From Sphingobium chlorophenolicum (GTDB lineage: Bacteria > Pseudomonadota > Alphaproteobacteria > Sphingomonadales > Sphingomonadaceae): 48,237 nt of DNA. Shown piece by piece: positions 1-8,255 of the stretch. Below the pieces are notes generated by a model. That model saw only the letters and a list, made by a program, of their open reading frames with translations. It was not told where the DNA came from and did not search any database. The position numbers were made by a program, and so were the translations under genes. Position 1 is the first letter of the stretch. Every line of letters begins with the position of its first letter. The stretch spans positions 1-48,237 of the forward strand of contig NZ_JFHR01000043.1 in the NCBI RefSeq assembly GCF_000722875.1. Direction: 5' to 3'.

Positions 1-539
1 TTCTTCAGCCCGCCATAAGCGAGCATGCCGAAGGGAAATTCCGGCTTCTGCCCCGGCACGTACCGGGAATCGGCCCAGTTCGCGTCATAATCATGATTGC
101 CCGGCACCACCGAGAAGGGCAGTTTCCCCGCGATCAGCTCATAGCCCTGGCGCGCCGTGGGCATCTCGATCGTCTTCACCCGCTCGTCCGGATGGATTTG
201 CGGCAGGCTGGTCAGGAAGCTTTCGATATGCTTGTAGCCCTTGGCGGCATATTCGGCCGGCATCCGTTCGCTGGGATGCTGCCACACGTCGCCCAGCGCC
301 GTGGCGAAGGCGATGTCGCCGCCCGCCGACTGCGCATTGGCCGCGATATAGCGCATCTGGTCGAAGAAAAGCTCGCGAGCGTCAAAGGGAAAGCCCGCAT
401 CGGTCTGATGCCGGAAATCGGTGTAATATTGGGTGTCGGGTATCACCGCGACAGTGAACTGCCCCTCCCCGGCATGCGCAGAATATTGCGACGCACCCAC
501 AAAGGCCGACAGCAAGAGCAGGACTTTCTTCATCGACAT
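1..539 (-). CDS. Calcineurin-like metallophosphoesterase, secreted (partial; C-terminus outside window)
   Basis: This reading frame stays open from position 539 to the window edge, giving about 179 N-terminal residues. It starts with a typical Sec signal peptide (MSMKK, then a leucine-rich stretch ending SAHA). The mature part shows metal-binding motifs of calcineurin-like phosphoesterases in the expected order: IPDTQYY, then GDVWQH, then VPGNHDYD. The start at 539 is preceded by GGAGACGG at good spacing; an alternative Met lies two codons in. These enzymes hydrolyse phosphomonoesters or diesters with two metal ions, and the signal peptide suggests periplasmic or extracellular action. The substrate cannot be told from this half. 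It lies downstream of the aldehyde dehydrogenase on the same strand, separated by a hairpin. Confidence 0.85.
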   Translation of the reverse strand, partial: MSMKKVLLLLSAFVGASQYSAHAGEGQFTVAVIPDTQYYTDFRHQTDAGFPFDARELFFDQMRYIAANAQSAGGDIAFATALGDVWQHPSERMPAEYAAKGYKHIESFLTSLPQIHPDERVKTIEMPTARQGYELIAGKLPFSVVPGNHDYDANWADSRYVPGQKPEFPFGMLAYGGLK

Positions 540-564
540 TGCTTCCGTCTCCATGAAATCATTT

Positions 565-597
565 CCGTGCCGCCGGGGGAAATCGCTGGCGGCACGG
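565..597 (-). terminator. Strong hairpin between aldehyde dehydrogenase and phosphoesterase genes
   Basis: The arms CCGTGCCGCC (565-574) and GGCGGCACGG (588-597) form a perfect 10-bp stem with a 13-nt loop, about 70 bases after the aldehyde dehydrogenase stop. There is no T-run, so it is either a weak intrinsic terminator or an mRNA-stabilising hairpin. A smaller CGAAGC/GCTTCG hairpin lies just before it on the minus strand. Confidence 0.45.
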
Positions 598-669
598 GGA
601 TGTCGTAAAAATATGGGCCGAAGCTCTGGCCAGCCGCCCGTCGAAGCCGGACGCTTCGGCGTGACGGCG

Positions 670-2094
670 TCAAGCCGGCTGCTTCTTCCGCACGATGGTC
701 TGGGCATTGGTATATTCGAGCAGGCCTTCCAGCCCGCCCTCCACGCCGACGCCCGACTGCTTCATCCCGCCGAACGCGGCGGCGGGGGAAAGATGCTGGG
801 TTTCGTTGACCCATATGGTGCCGCTGGCGATGCGCTCGGCGATCCGCAGCGCCTTGTCCTCATCCTTGCCCCATACCGATCCGCCCAGGCCATATTCGGT
901 GGCGTTGGCGCGCGCGACGACATCGTCATAATCGTCGAACCGGATCAGCGGCAGGACGGGACCGAACTGCTCCTCCTGGACGATGCGGCTGTCCTCCGGC
1001 GGGTTGTCGATGATGGTGATGGGGACGAAATAGCCCGGCACGTCCACCGCGTCGCCGCCCAGCAGGAAGGTGTAGCCCTTGTCCTTCGCATCCTGGATCA
1101 GGTCGACCACGCGGGCATATTGCGCCTCATTGTTGATCGGGCCGATCTGCGTGCCCTGTTCCGACCCGTCGCCCACCTTCACGGTCTTCGCATAGGCGAC
1201 GAGCGCGTCCTTCAACGGTTCGTAAATATCCTCGTGGACATACATGCGTTTGGTCGCGACGCAGATCTGGCCGTTATTGCGGAATGCCGCCCAGAACAGT
1301 TCTTCCACGACATTTTCGACATCGACGTCGGGCATGACGATCGCGGCGTCGTTGCCGCCCAGTTCCAGCGTGACGCGCTTCAGCGTCGGCGCCGCCGATT
1401 CCATCACCCGCCGCCCGGTCGCGGTCGATCCGGTGAAGCTGATCTTGTCGAAGCCCTTGTGACTGGTCATCCACGGGCCGAGCGCGTCGCCGCCGGAGAT
1501 GATGTTGAGCACGCCGGGCGGCAGGATATCCTTCACCAACTCGCCGAATTTCAGCGTGGAAAGCGGGGTGAAGGGGGAGGGTTTCAGGACCATCGTGTTG
1601 CCCGCCAGCAGCGCCGGGCCAACCTTGAACATCGCCAGCAGCAGCGGGAAATTCCAGGGCGGGATGGTGCCCACCACGCCCAGCGGCACATGGCGCGTCT
1701 CGCTATAGCGCTCCGCGCTGTCCTCATTGACCGTGACGGGCAGGTCGAGATGCGCCGCGCCCATAAGCCAATAGCCCGCACCCATCACCTCCATTCCGGC
1801 ATCGGCATGGGGTTTCCCCTGCTCGGCGGTCAGCAGCCGCTTGAGGCCGTCGGCATGCGCCATGAGCGCTTGTCCCATCGCGACCAGCGCCGCCTTGCGC
1901 GCCGCGATGGGGGTCGCGGCCCAGCCGGGGAACGCTTCGCGCGCGGCGTCGATCGCGCGGTCCAGGTCGTTGCGGGTCGCGTTTGGGGCGCTGCCGATGA
2001 CATTTTCGGTCGCGGGATTGAGCACGTTGAAACGGGCGCTGCCATGCTCCAACCGGCCGCCAATCAACATCGCGTAATCGCGGTCGAAATTCAT
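670..2094 (-). CDS. NAD(P)-dependent aldehyde dehydrogenase
   Basis: This 474-residue protein is a full-length member of the aldehyde dehydrogenase superfamily, which oxidises aldehydes to carboxylates with NAD(P)+. Visible landmarks are PWNFP with the conserved Asn (about residue 148), the cofactor loop FTGSTATGR (220-228), LELGGND with the general-base Glu (about 244) and NGQIC with the nucleophilic Cys (about 278). The start at 2094 is chosen because GGAGAGAG precedes it; an upstream in-frame Met at 2148 lies inside the preceding gene and has no such site. It follows the esterase gene by 25 bases on the same strand, so the two are likely co-transcribed. An inferred role is oxidation of the aldehyde (or of an alcohol-derived aldehyde) released when the Baeyer-Villiger ester is hydrolysed. 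Substrate unknown. Confidence 0.93.
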   Translation of the reverse strand: MNFDRDYAMLIGGRLEHGSARFNVLNPATENVIGSAPNATRNDLDRAIDAAREAFPGWAATPIAARKAALVAMGQALMAHADGLKRLLTAEQGKPHADAGMEVMGAGYWLMGAAHLDLPVTVNEDSAERYSETRHVPLGVVGTIPPWNFPLLLAMFKVGPALLAGNTMVLKPSPFTPLSTLKFGELVKDILPPGVLNIISGGDALGPWMTSHKGFDKISFTGSTATGRRVMESAAPTLKRVTLELGGNDAAIVMPDVDVENVVEELFWAAFRNNGQICVATKRMYVHEDIYEPLKDALVAYAKTVKVGDGSEQGTQIGPINNEAQYARVVDLIQDAKDKGYTFLLGGDAVDVPGYFVPITIIDNPPEDSRIVQEEQFGPVLPLIRFDDYDDVVARANATEYGLGGSVWGKDEDKALRIAERIASGTIWVNETQHLSPAAAFGGMKQSGVGVEGGLEGLLEYTNAQTIVRKKQPA

Positions 2095-2119
2095 CGTCTC
2101 TCTCCAGCTTTCTCTGAAT

Positions 2120-3007
2120 TCACTGCAATCGATTTGCGATGAAGGCATCGATCGCCTGCCTGCTGCGGCTCGCGGCCTGCGTGTCGGGGAACAGGGTCAG
2201 GAAGGCGTGGAACGCATCGGGTTCTTCATGGAGCGTGACCGGAACCCCCGCCTGCGCCAGCGCATCGGCGTAACGATTCCCTTCATCGGCGGCCAGATCG
2301 TCGCCCGCGACGACCAGAAGCGCGGGCGGCAGGCCGTCCAGCCTGCCCAGCAGAGGGGCGAAGCGTATGTCCGAACGATCCTGGGGAGCGGGAACATATA
2401 GGTCGAAAAAGGCGGCGATCTCCTCCCGCTTCATGGTGGACGGCACGAAGGCGTGCATGGCCGCGCTGTCGGCGTCCCCCGCGACGGAGGGATAGATGAG
2501 GATCTGCCCGTCCAGTTTCGGCGCGCCCTGGTCACGCGCCATTTGCGCGACGACCGCGGAAAGATTGCCTCCCGCGCTGTCCCCCATCACGAAAAGCGGA
2601 CCGTCGGCATCGATGGCCGACAGGACCGCCCAGGCGTCTTCGACCGCCGCCGGGAAGGGATTTTCCGGTGCCAGCCGATATTCGACCGAGACGACCCGGC
2701 ATCCCGTCCGCTGCGCGAGCGAGCGGGCGAAATGATCGTAATCGGCCACGCTTCCCAGAACCCAGCCGCCGCCATGATACAGGATGATGGTGCCGGGGAC
2801 GCTTTCGCCCGGCCTGTAGACGCGCACCGGCACTCCGCCGATTTCGCGGTCCTCCACTGCAAACATGTCCGGCCCGCCCTGGGGCGACATGCTTGACAGC
2901 ATGGCGCGCAACATGCCGACATCCGCGGTCAGGATGCCGGGGCCTCCATTGGCGGCCAGGAACGATTTGATCGCGGCCATTTCAGGATCGGTTCCGCGCG
3001 CGCTCAT
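2120..3007 (-). CDS. Alpha/beta hydrolase of the hormone-sensitive lipase (HSL) family
   Basis: This roughly 295-residue serine esterase carries the HSL oxyanion motif HGGG (in YHGGGWVLGS), the nucleophile elbow GDSAGGN, a C-terminal Asp/Glu segment (AGDDLAADEG) and the catalytic His in DAFHAFL. It has no signal peptide, so it is cytoplasmic. Family members hydrolyse short-chain esters and lactones. The start at 3007 fits the first conserved residues and overlaps the stop of a tiny ORF (ATGA) that has the better Shine-Dalgarno site. It is the first large gene of a two-gene unit with the aldehyde dehydrogenase, and divergent from an AraC-type regulator. Next to a Baeyer-Villiger monooxygenase, hydrolysis of the product ester or lactone is the natural inference. 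Confidence 0.9.
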   Translation of the reverse strand: MSARGTDPEMAAIKSFLAANGGPGILTADVGMLRAMLSSMSPQGGPDMFAVEDREIGGVPVRVYRPGESVPGTIILYHGGGWVLGSVADYDHFARSLAQRTGCRVVSVEYRLAPENPFPAAVEDAWAVLSAIDADGPLFVMGDSAGGNLSAVVAQMARDQGAPKLDGQILIYPSVAGDADSAAMHAFVPSTMKREEIAAFFDLYVPAPQDRSDIRFAPLLGRLDGLPPALLVVAGDDLAADEGNRYADALAQAGVPVTLHEEPDAFHAFLTLFPDTQAASRSRQAIDAFIANRLQ

Positions 3008-3036
3008 CGGAGAACTTCCAACATTGTCACGACCAT
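3004..3036 (-). CDS. Possible 10-residue leader peptide coupled to the hydrolase
   Basis: A strong AAGGAGG (3043-3049) sits six bases before an ATG at 3036. This opens a 10-codon frame (MVVTMLEVLR) whose TGA overlaps the hydrolase ATG as ATGA. The hydrolase start itself has only a weak ribosome-binding site (GGAAG). The arrangement would couple hydrolase translation to the mini-ORF. It is equally possible that the hydrolase starts elsewhere and the site is fortuitous. Confidence 0.3.
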   Translation of the reverse strand: MVVTMLEVLR

Positions 3037-3101
3037 AGTCATCCTCCTTGCCAATATGGATTTTGTCGAGCCGGAGATTGTCAGATCGCCCGGCTTTTAT
3101 C

Positions 3102-3139
3102 TTGACATACTGCGCCTCTATTATGACAACGTACGTCAA
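3102..3139. promoter_or_regulatory. Inverted repeat between divergent esterase and AraC genes (candidate operator)
   Basis: TTGACATAC (3102-3110) and GTACGTCAA (3131-3139) are inverted copies with one mismatch, separated by 20 bases. The right arm contains the perfect palindrome ACGTACGT. The pair sits just upstream of the AraC-type gene at 3151, so it could bind that regulator and overlap promoters in both directions. No convincing spaced -35/-10 pair was identified. Confidence 0.35.
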
Positions 3140-3150
3140 AGGAGAGACTT

Positions 3151-4152
3151 GTGACCCATGCGGATGCCGATGCCGGCGCGCTGCGGCAATTCATCAGTTT
3201 CGCGAAAACGTCGGGACTCGATCTCGACCGGATCCTCGACAGGGAACTTCGCTCGATCGCCACGGCGGCGCCGCAGGCCGAGCGCGTTCCGGCGCATGCA
3301 ATCGTCGACATGTTGCAGATCTGCTCGGTCGTCACCCGGCGGTCTAATCTCGGCATAGCCCTGGCGCAATGGGGAAATATTCGCGGCAACAGCCCGCTCA
3401 GCCTGCTGTGGGACCATTGCCCGACGCTGGCCGATGCGATCCGCGTCAATTCCCGCTTTGCCGAGCTTGAAAGCAAGGCGATCACGACCTCGCTCGACCA
3501 GCAGATTGACGAGGTCGCGATCCGGCACCTGCTTCTCGTGCCGGCGCGCTACGGCGGATCGCAGTTCATCGAGTCGGTCCTGCTGCTCGCGACGCGGCTG
3601 GGGCGCCTCATATTGGGGGAGGGATGGTCGCCGGTCCGGATCGAATTTCAACATTCGGCGCCCGAAGATTACGCCCTCCATCGACAGTTATTCCGTTGCC
3701 CCATCGAATTCGGGGCCGACCGTTCCGCCGTGATCATCAGTCGCGACGACATTGATCGTCCCACGCAACATGGAAACGCACATCTGCTCGCCTTTCTGGA
3801 ACGTCATCTCGAAACGGTCAGAAGCGCGGAACCGGTCGATTTCGTCGGCCAGGTTGACCAACTGATCGCGGCCAACCTGACATCCGGCGAGGCGATGATG
3901 GACCATGTCGCCAAATTGCTGCGCGTGAGCCGCCGGACATTGCAAAGGGGCCTGGAGCAGAAGGGGACGAGTTTCACCCTGCGGCTCGATGCGGCGCGGC
4001 GACGGGTGGTCGACGAATATTTCCGCACCGAAAAGCGCCCGAACCTGAACCTGCTCGCCTATCGACTGGGATATAGCGAGGCGAGCGCCGCTTCCCGTTA
4101 TTTGCGGAAGAATATGGGTCTGGGAATCCGGAAGATCGCAAGACCCAAATAG
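3151..4152 (+). CDS. AraC-family transcriptional regulator (arabinose-binding-domain-like N-terminus)
   Basis: This is a 333-residue regulator. The first roughly 200 residues match the all-alpha N-terminal domain common in proteobacterial AraC regulators of catabolic genes (GNSPLSLLWDHCPTLADAI region). The C-terminus is a double helix-turn-helix (VAKLLRVSRRTLQRGLEQKG, then LAYRLGYSEASAASRYLRK). It begins with GTG after AAAGGAGAG. It is divergent from the esterase/aldehyde dehydrogenase unit across about 140 bases holding an inverted repeat, the usual layout for a regulator of that unit. It ends at a strong terminator hairpin. The effector is unknown; control of the divergent genes is inferred from position. 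Confidence 0.9.
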   Translation: MTHADADAGALRQFISFAKTSGLDLDRILDRELRSIATAAPQAERVPAHAIVDMLQICSVVTRRSNLGIALAQWGNIRGNSPLSLLWDHCPTLADAIRVNSRFAELESKAITTSLDQQIDEVAIRHLLLVPARYGGSQFIESVLLLATRLGRLILGEGWSPVRIEFQHSAPEDYALHRQLFRCPIEFGADRSAVIISRDDIDRPTQHGNAHLLAFLERHLETVRSAEPVDFVGQVDQLIAANLTSGEAMMDHVAKLLRVSRRTLQRGLEQKGTSFTLRLDAARRRVVDEYFRTEKRPNLNLLAYRLGYSEASAASRYLRKNMGLGIRKIARPK

Positions 4153-4156
4153 CCGA

Positions 4157-4187
4157 AAAGGCGGCGCCCGTAACGACCGCCGCCTTT
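4157..4187 (+). terminator. Intrinsic terminator after the AraC regulator
   Basis: AAAGGCGGCG (4157-4166) pairs perfectly with CGCCGCCTTT (4178-4187) across an 11-nt loop, followed by a short pyrimidine tail (CCTTCG). It starts four bases after the AraC stop and, being symmetric, may also serve the convergent monooxygenase gene. Confidence 0.7.
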
Positions 4188-4210
4188 CCTTCGTCCGATC
4201 GGTCAATCGG

Positions 4211-6022
4211 TCAATATATCTTCAATCCCGCATGGTCTCCGGCGGCGCGCCACGCCTGCAGAAGCGCCGTGAAGGCTATCGATCCGTCGCCATAGGTGTT
4301 GATCAGAAGCCCCTGTTCGATGTCGCCATGCCCGCCGAAATAGCCGGGCGTGCAGGCGGCGAGGAACATGCGCGCGCGCTGCGACTTTTCGCGGATCGTC
4401 TTCATCCAGCCGTCCACCGCCTCGCTGGTCGCTTCTATGCGGGTCTTGCCCTCCGCGCGCGCCGCCGCGATCAGCCCGGCGAGATGTTCGGCCTGTTCCG
4501 CCAGCATGTCGGTGACGTTCGGCTTGAAGCCGTTCTGCGCCGATCCCAGCAGGAACAGATTTGGGAAGCCATCGGTGAAGAAACCGTGGAAGGTGCGCAT
4601 GCCGTCAGCGAAATGGTCGCTCATCAGCTTCCCGTCGCGGCCACGGATCGCCATCGCGGCGCGGCGTGAATAGTCGGTCCCCGTTTCGAAGCCGGTGGCG
4701 AAGATGATGCAGTCGACCGGATATTCCACGCCGTCGAACACGATGCCGTTTTCGGTGATCCGGTCCAGCCCGCCGCCCTGCGTGTCGATCAGCGTCACGT
4801 TCGGCTGGTTGAAGGTTTGCAGATAGGTGTCGTGGAAGGTCGGCCGCTTGCACAACATGCCGTACCAGGGTTTCAGACCCTCGGCCGCATCCTTGTTGGT
4901 GACGATTTCGTCGATCCGGCTGCGGACCTTGTTGCCCTTGCGGAAATCGGCAAGCTCGGCACGCCGCATCAGTTCCAGAGGGGATACCGACGTCGGATCT
5001 TCCGGCATCCAGGATGTCAGCAGGTCGTGATGCAGGGCGGTCCAGCCATCCTGCACCAGATCGACCGGGGCGCGCATCCCGGAAACCAGGACGTTGAAAT
5101 TGTCCATCCGCTCGCGCTGCCAGCCGGGCTTCAGGTTCTTGACCCATTCGGGGTCGGTCGGACGGTTGCCGCGCACGTCGACGGTCGATGGCGTCCGCTG
5201 CACCACATAGAGATGCGCGGCATCGCGCGCGGTGGGAGGAACGCACTGGATGGCGGTCGCGCCGGTGCCGATGATCGCCACGCGCTTGTCGGCCAGGCCC
5301 GTCATCCCGCCCAGGCTGTTCCCGCCGGTATAGGCATAGTCCCAGCGGCTGGTGTGAAATGTATGGCCCTTGAAATCTTCGATGCCGGGGATGCCGGGCA
5401 GCTTGGGGCGGTTCAGCGGTCCCGATGCCGACAGCACCCAGCGCGCCCTGATCGTGTCGCCCCGATCCGTGGTGGCGACCCAGCGCGCCGCCGCCTCGTC
5501 CCAGCGTATCTCCACGATCTGCGTCTGGAACAGGGCGCGGGGATAGAGGTCATAATGCTCCCCGATCCGCCGGGCATGGGCGAATAGTTCGGCCGCATAG
5601 GCATATTTTTCGGTCGGGACATAGCCCGTCTCTTCCAGCAGCGGCATGTAGATATAGGATTCGATGTCGCACTGGGCGCCGGGATAACGGTTCCAATACC
5701 AGGTGCCGCCGAAGTCGCCCGCCTTTTCGACGATGCGAATGTCGGTGACGCCGATCTTGTGCAGTTCCGCCGCCGCCAGAAGGCCGCCGAAGCCTCCGCC
5801 GATCACCAGCGCCTCGACCGTTTCGTCAACGGCGTCGCGAACCAGCGGACCATCGACATAGGGATCGTCGATGTAACGGCTGAAGTCGCCCTTTACCTCG
5901 ATATATTGGCTGTTGCCTTTCGGATTGAGGCGCTTTGCGCGCTCTTCCATATATTTCTGACGAAGTGCATCGAGATCGATGTCGTCATGGATCGTATCCT
6001 GCGTTGCGGCAGCGTAGGCCAT
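4211..6022 (-). CDS. Flavin-containing monooxygenase, Baeyer-Villiger type (class B)
   Basis: This 603-residue protein has two Rossmann folds: FAD-binding GGGFGG (residues 75-80) and NADPH-binding GTGATA (252-257). Between them lies the Baeyer-Villiger fingerprint FxGxxxHxxxW(D), met exactly by FKGHTFHTSRWD (217-228). Such enzymes insert one oxygen of O2 next to a ketone to give an ester or lactone, using NADPH. The roughly 70-residue N-terminal extension before the first Gly motif is a feature of the cyclododecanone, cyclopentadecanone and hydroxyacetophenone monooxygenase branches. The start follows GGGAGAGG. It lies 127 bases after the P450 on the same strand. It is the key enzyme suggesting ring or side-chain cleavage of a ketone here; the exact ketone cannot be told. 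Confidence 0.92.
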   Translation of the reverse strand: MAYAAATQDTIHDDIDLDALRQKYMEERAKRLNPKGNSQYIEVKGDFSRYIDDPYVDGPLVRDAVDETVEALVIGGGFGGLLAAAELHKIGVTDIRIVEKAGDFGGTWYWNRYPGAQCDIESYIYMPLLEETGYVPTEKYAYAAELFAHARRIGEHYDLYPRALFQTQIVEIRWDEAAARWVATTDRGDTIRARWVLSASGPLNRPKLPGIPGIEDFKGHTFHTSRWDYAYTGGNSLGGMTGLADKRVAIIGTGATAIQCVPPTARDAAHLYVVQRTPSTVDVRGNRPTDPEWVKNLKPGWQRERMDNFNVLVSGMRAPVDLVQDGWTALHHDLLTSWMPEDPTSVSPLELMRRAELADFRKGNKVRSRIDEIVTNKDAAEGLKPWYGMLCKRPTFHDTYLQTFNQPNVTLIDTQGGGLDRITENGIVFDGVEYPVDCIIFATGFETGTDYSRRAAMAIRGRDGKLMSDHFADGMRTFHGFFTDGFPNLFLLGSAQNGFKPNVTDMLAEQAEHLAGLIAAARAEGKTRIEATSEAVDGWMKTIREKSQRARMFLAACTPGYFGGHGDIEQGLLINTYGDGSIAFTALLQAWRAAGDHAGLKIY

Positions 6023-6149
6023 AGCCTCTCCCTTCGCTCATTTCCCGGCTTCGCCGCCGGTCCCGGTACGGCCATATCGCCTGCCGGTAATCCCGTTTTG
6101 TCCTGTCAGGCCATTTAAATGACCAACCGCGCCAAACTGAAAAGCGCCT

Positions 6150-7436
6150 TCACGCCGCCTGGAAGCGGATCGGCAGGCGCTTCAGCCCGCCTACGAACGC
6201 CGATTCCACGCGGGCCGGTTCGCCTGCCAGTTCGATGCTTTTCAGGCGCGGCAACAACTCTTCCATCATGATCCGCATTTCCATGCGGGCCAGATGCTGG
6301 CCCAGGCACATATGCGCGCCGAAACCGAAGGCGATATGCTTGTTCTTTTCGCGATCCGGGTCGAAGACGAAGGGATCGTTGAAGACGCTCTCGTCACGAT
6401 TGGCGGACACATAGTTCAGCATCAGCCAGTCGCCCTCGCGGATCGTCTGCCCGCCGATCTCGACATCTTCCGTGGCGCTGCGCATGAAATGCTGCACCGG
6501 GGTGGTCCAGCGGATCGCTTCCTCGATCAGTCCCGACTTGTCGCTGTCCGCGTCGCGAAACCGTTCGAACAGGGCGGGATTCTTCGCCAGTTCCATGACC
6601 GCACCGGCGGTCGACGCGCTCGTCGTATCATGCCCGGCCGTCGCGATGATCATATAATAGCCGGCCAGTTCGCGGTCGGGGATCTGTTCGCCCCCCACCA
6701 TCGCGTTGGCGATCACCGTCGCGATATCCTCCCGCGGATTGGCGCGGCGGTCGGCCGTCAGTTCACGAAAATAATTTTCGAAATCGGCGATGACATATTG
6801 GATCATCGCAATCGCCTGTTCGGCGCTCCTGATCGTCTCCCGGCTGCGGTTCAGTTCGGGATCGGTCGGGCCGAACAATTGCTGCGTCAGCATCAGCATC
6901 CGCGGCTCGTCCTGCGGCGGGACGCCCAATATGTCCATGATCACGCGCAGCGGATAATAGGCCGCGACATCGTGCGCGAAATCGATTTCGCCGCCGCTTT
7001 CCGGCATCCGGTCCACCGCGTCGCGCGCGATCTGGCGAATGCGTTCCTCTACGATCCTGAGGTTCTTGGGCATGAACCAGCTCTGCGTCAGCAGGCGGTA
7101 TTTCATATGGTCGGGCGCATCCATCTGCACCATCGAACGGACGAGATGGCCGTCATTGTTCGGCGTCGCGGTACGGGCCAATGCCTCCGCATCGCGATTG
7201 GTCACCGCAGTGGGACGAAGGCTGCTCGCAAAACGCTGGGGATCGCGGCTGATCGCCATGATGTCGGCATGTCGCGTGACCAGCCAGAACGGGTCGTAAC
7301 CGTCATTTTCCGCCACGGCGAGCGGCGCGTTGGCGCGTGCCCAGGCAAGCTGTTCGTGCAGCGGGGCCCATCGGCCATAGGCGACGGGATCGATGACGGA
7401 GGCGGCGACCTCTGCGGGCAATACAGGCTTTGTCAT
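6150..7436 (-). CDS. Cytochrome P450 (class I, soluble)
   Basis: This 428-residue soluble bacterial P450 shows the I-helix oxygen-activation motif AGHDTTSAS, an ExxR-type segment (EEAIRW region) and the heme-ligand loop FGFGAHMCLG with Cys at about residue 377. The start at 7436 gives the normal length; its ribosome-binding site is weak, and a longer in-frame opening upstream has no support. Soluble P450s hydroxylate substrates with electrons from ferredoxin and a reductase, neither of which is encoded here. Its C-terminal half (ELLPRLK, ELAGEP, LPIRF) is close to the second P450 at 16.5 kb, so they are paralogues. It is divergent from a TetR gene and upstream of the Baeyer-Villiger monooxygenase, so it may hydroxylate an alicyclic precursor. 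Confidence 0.93.
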   Translation of the reverse strand: MTKPVLPAEVAASVIDPVAYGRWAPLHEQLAWARANAPLAVAENDGYDPFWLVTRHADIMAISRDPQRFASSLRPTAVTNRDAEALARTATPNNDGHLVRSMVQMDAPDHMKYRLLTQSWFMPKNLRIVEERIRQIARDAVDRMPESGGEIDFAHDVAAYYPLRVIMDILGVPPQDEPRMLMLTQQLFGPTDPELNRSRETIRSAEQAIAMIQYVIADFENYFRELTADRRANPREDIATVIANAMVGGEQIPDRELAGYYMIIATAGHDTTSASTAGAVMELAKNPALFERFRDADSDKSGLIEEAIRWTTPVQHFMRSATEDVEIGGQTIREGDWLMLNYVSANRDESVFNDPFVFDPDREKNKHIAFGFGAHMCLGQHLARMEMRIMMEELLPRLKSIELAGEPARVESAFVGGLKRLPIRFQAA

Positions 7437-7545
7437 ACTAAGTTTCCGCGATCCGGGACATGTGTCGAGTGGGAAAAAGAGGTTGCCTGCCTGCCATGGC
7501 CTATGCGCGCATGCCCCATCCGAAAGGATGGCAAAGCCTGTTGCC

Positions 7546-7574
7546 AAAATTTATCTATACGCATAAATAAAATT
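7546..7574. promoter_or_regulatory. AT-rich inverted repeat upstream of TetR gene (candidate operator)
   Basis: ATTTAT (7549-7554) and ATAAAT (7563-7568) form an inverted repeat with an 8-nt centre, inside a conspicuously AT-rich island (AAAATTTAT ... ATAAATAAAATTT) in GC-rich DNA. It sits between the divergent P450 and TetR genes, ending about 12 bases before the TetR start. This is the expected place for an autorepressing TetR operator. Confidence 0.45.
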
Positions 7575-7586
7575 TGGAGGATGCAA

Positions 7587-8234
7587 ATGGCGAGAGTCGG
7601 AGTTCGTCTTGATGCAAATGGCCGCGTCGCGGCGCGGGAACGGCTGCTCGACGCGACCAGCGCCCTGCTCGGCGAACGCGACACGCTGGACATTTCCTTG
7701 AATGAGATCGCGGCGCGATCCGGCCTCAACCACGGGCTGGTGAACTATTATTTCAAGGGCAAGGAGGGGCTGCTACTGGCGCTGCTGGAGCGGGACGCCG
7801 CCAGGGCGCTGAGCGAACTGGAACATCTGGTCGGGCAGAACATGCCGCCGCTGACGAAGCTCGAACTCCATATTCGCGGCGTGATCAACGTCTATTTCCG
7901 CTATCCCTATATCAACCGGCTGATCAATGTCCTCCAGTCCGGCAATGCCGATATGGCGCGGGAACTGGCGAGGATCTTCATCGCGCCCCTGCAGAAATTC
8001 CAGGCCCGTATCATCGACGAATGCCTGCGGGCCGGGGACATAGGTTTCGTGGACCCGACCCTTTTCTACTATACGGTGATCGGCGCGTGCGAGTTTCTGT
8101 TCCACTCTCGCAACACGCTTCCCTATTTGTCCGGGCCGCCGGAAATCACATCGAAATTGAAGGAAGACTATGCCGATCATCTCGTGCGCTTCCTTCTGGA
8201 CGGATTGAAAATCAGAAGCGAGCAGCCCGCATAA
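7587..8234 (+). CDS. TetR-family transcriptional regulator
   Basis: This 215-residue protein has an N-terminal TetR helix-turn-helix (ISLNEIAARSGLNHGLVNYYF, about residues 38-58) followed by an all-helical ligand domain. GGAGG stands six bases before the ATG at 7587, favouring it over the ATG at 7581, which abuts the GGAGG. It is paralogous to the TetR at 19.2 kb: they share the HTH pattern, an RYPYIN/QYPYIN motif and the VDPxLFYxxVxxC segment. It is divergent from the P450/Baeyer-Villiger unit and 21 bases upstream of a LuxR gene with which it is probably co-transcribed. It likely represses the divergent P450 operon until a pathway metabolite binds. Confidence 0.92.
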   Translation: MARVGVRLDANGRVAARERLLDATSALLGERDTLDISLNEIAARSGLNHGLVNYYFKGKEGLLLALLERDAARALSELEHLVGQNMPPLTKLELHIRGVINVYFRYPYINRLINVLQSGNADMARELARIFIAPLQKFQARIIDECLRAGDIGFVDPTLFYYTVIGACEFLFHSRNTLPYLSGPPEITSKLKEDYADHLVRFLLDGLKIRSEQPA

Positions 8235-8255
8235 GGGCGGCCGAGGAGATGGATC

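Noticed and set aside
433..2142. A 569-codon open frame on the plus strand opposite the aldehyde dehydrogenase
   Set aside because: It is antisense to a clearly recognisable aldehyde dehydrogenase; long antisense frames are common in GC-rich DNA, and the translation is rich in Arg and His with no domain.
6294..7586. N-terminal extension of the TetR frame running antisense through the P450 gene
   Set aside because: The TetR fold begins at 7587 with its own ribosome-binding site; the extension is a shadow of the P450.
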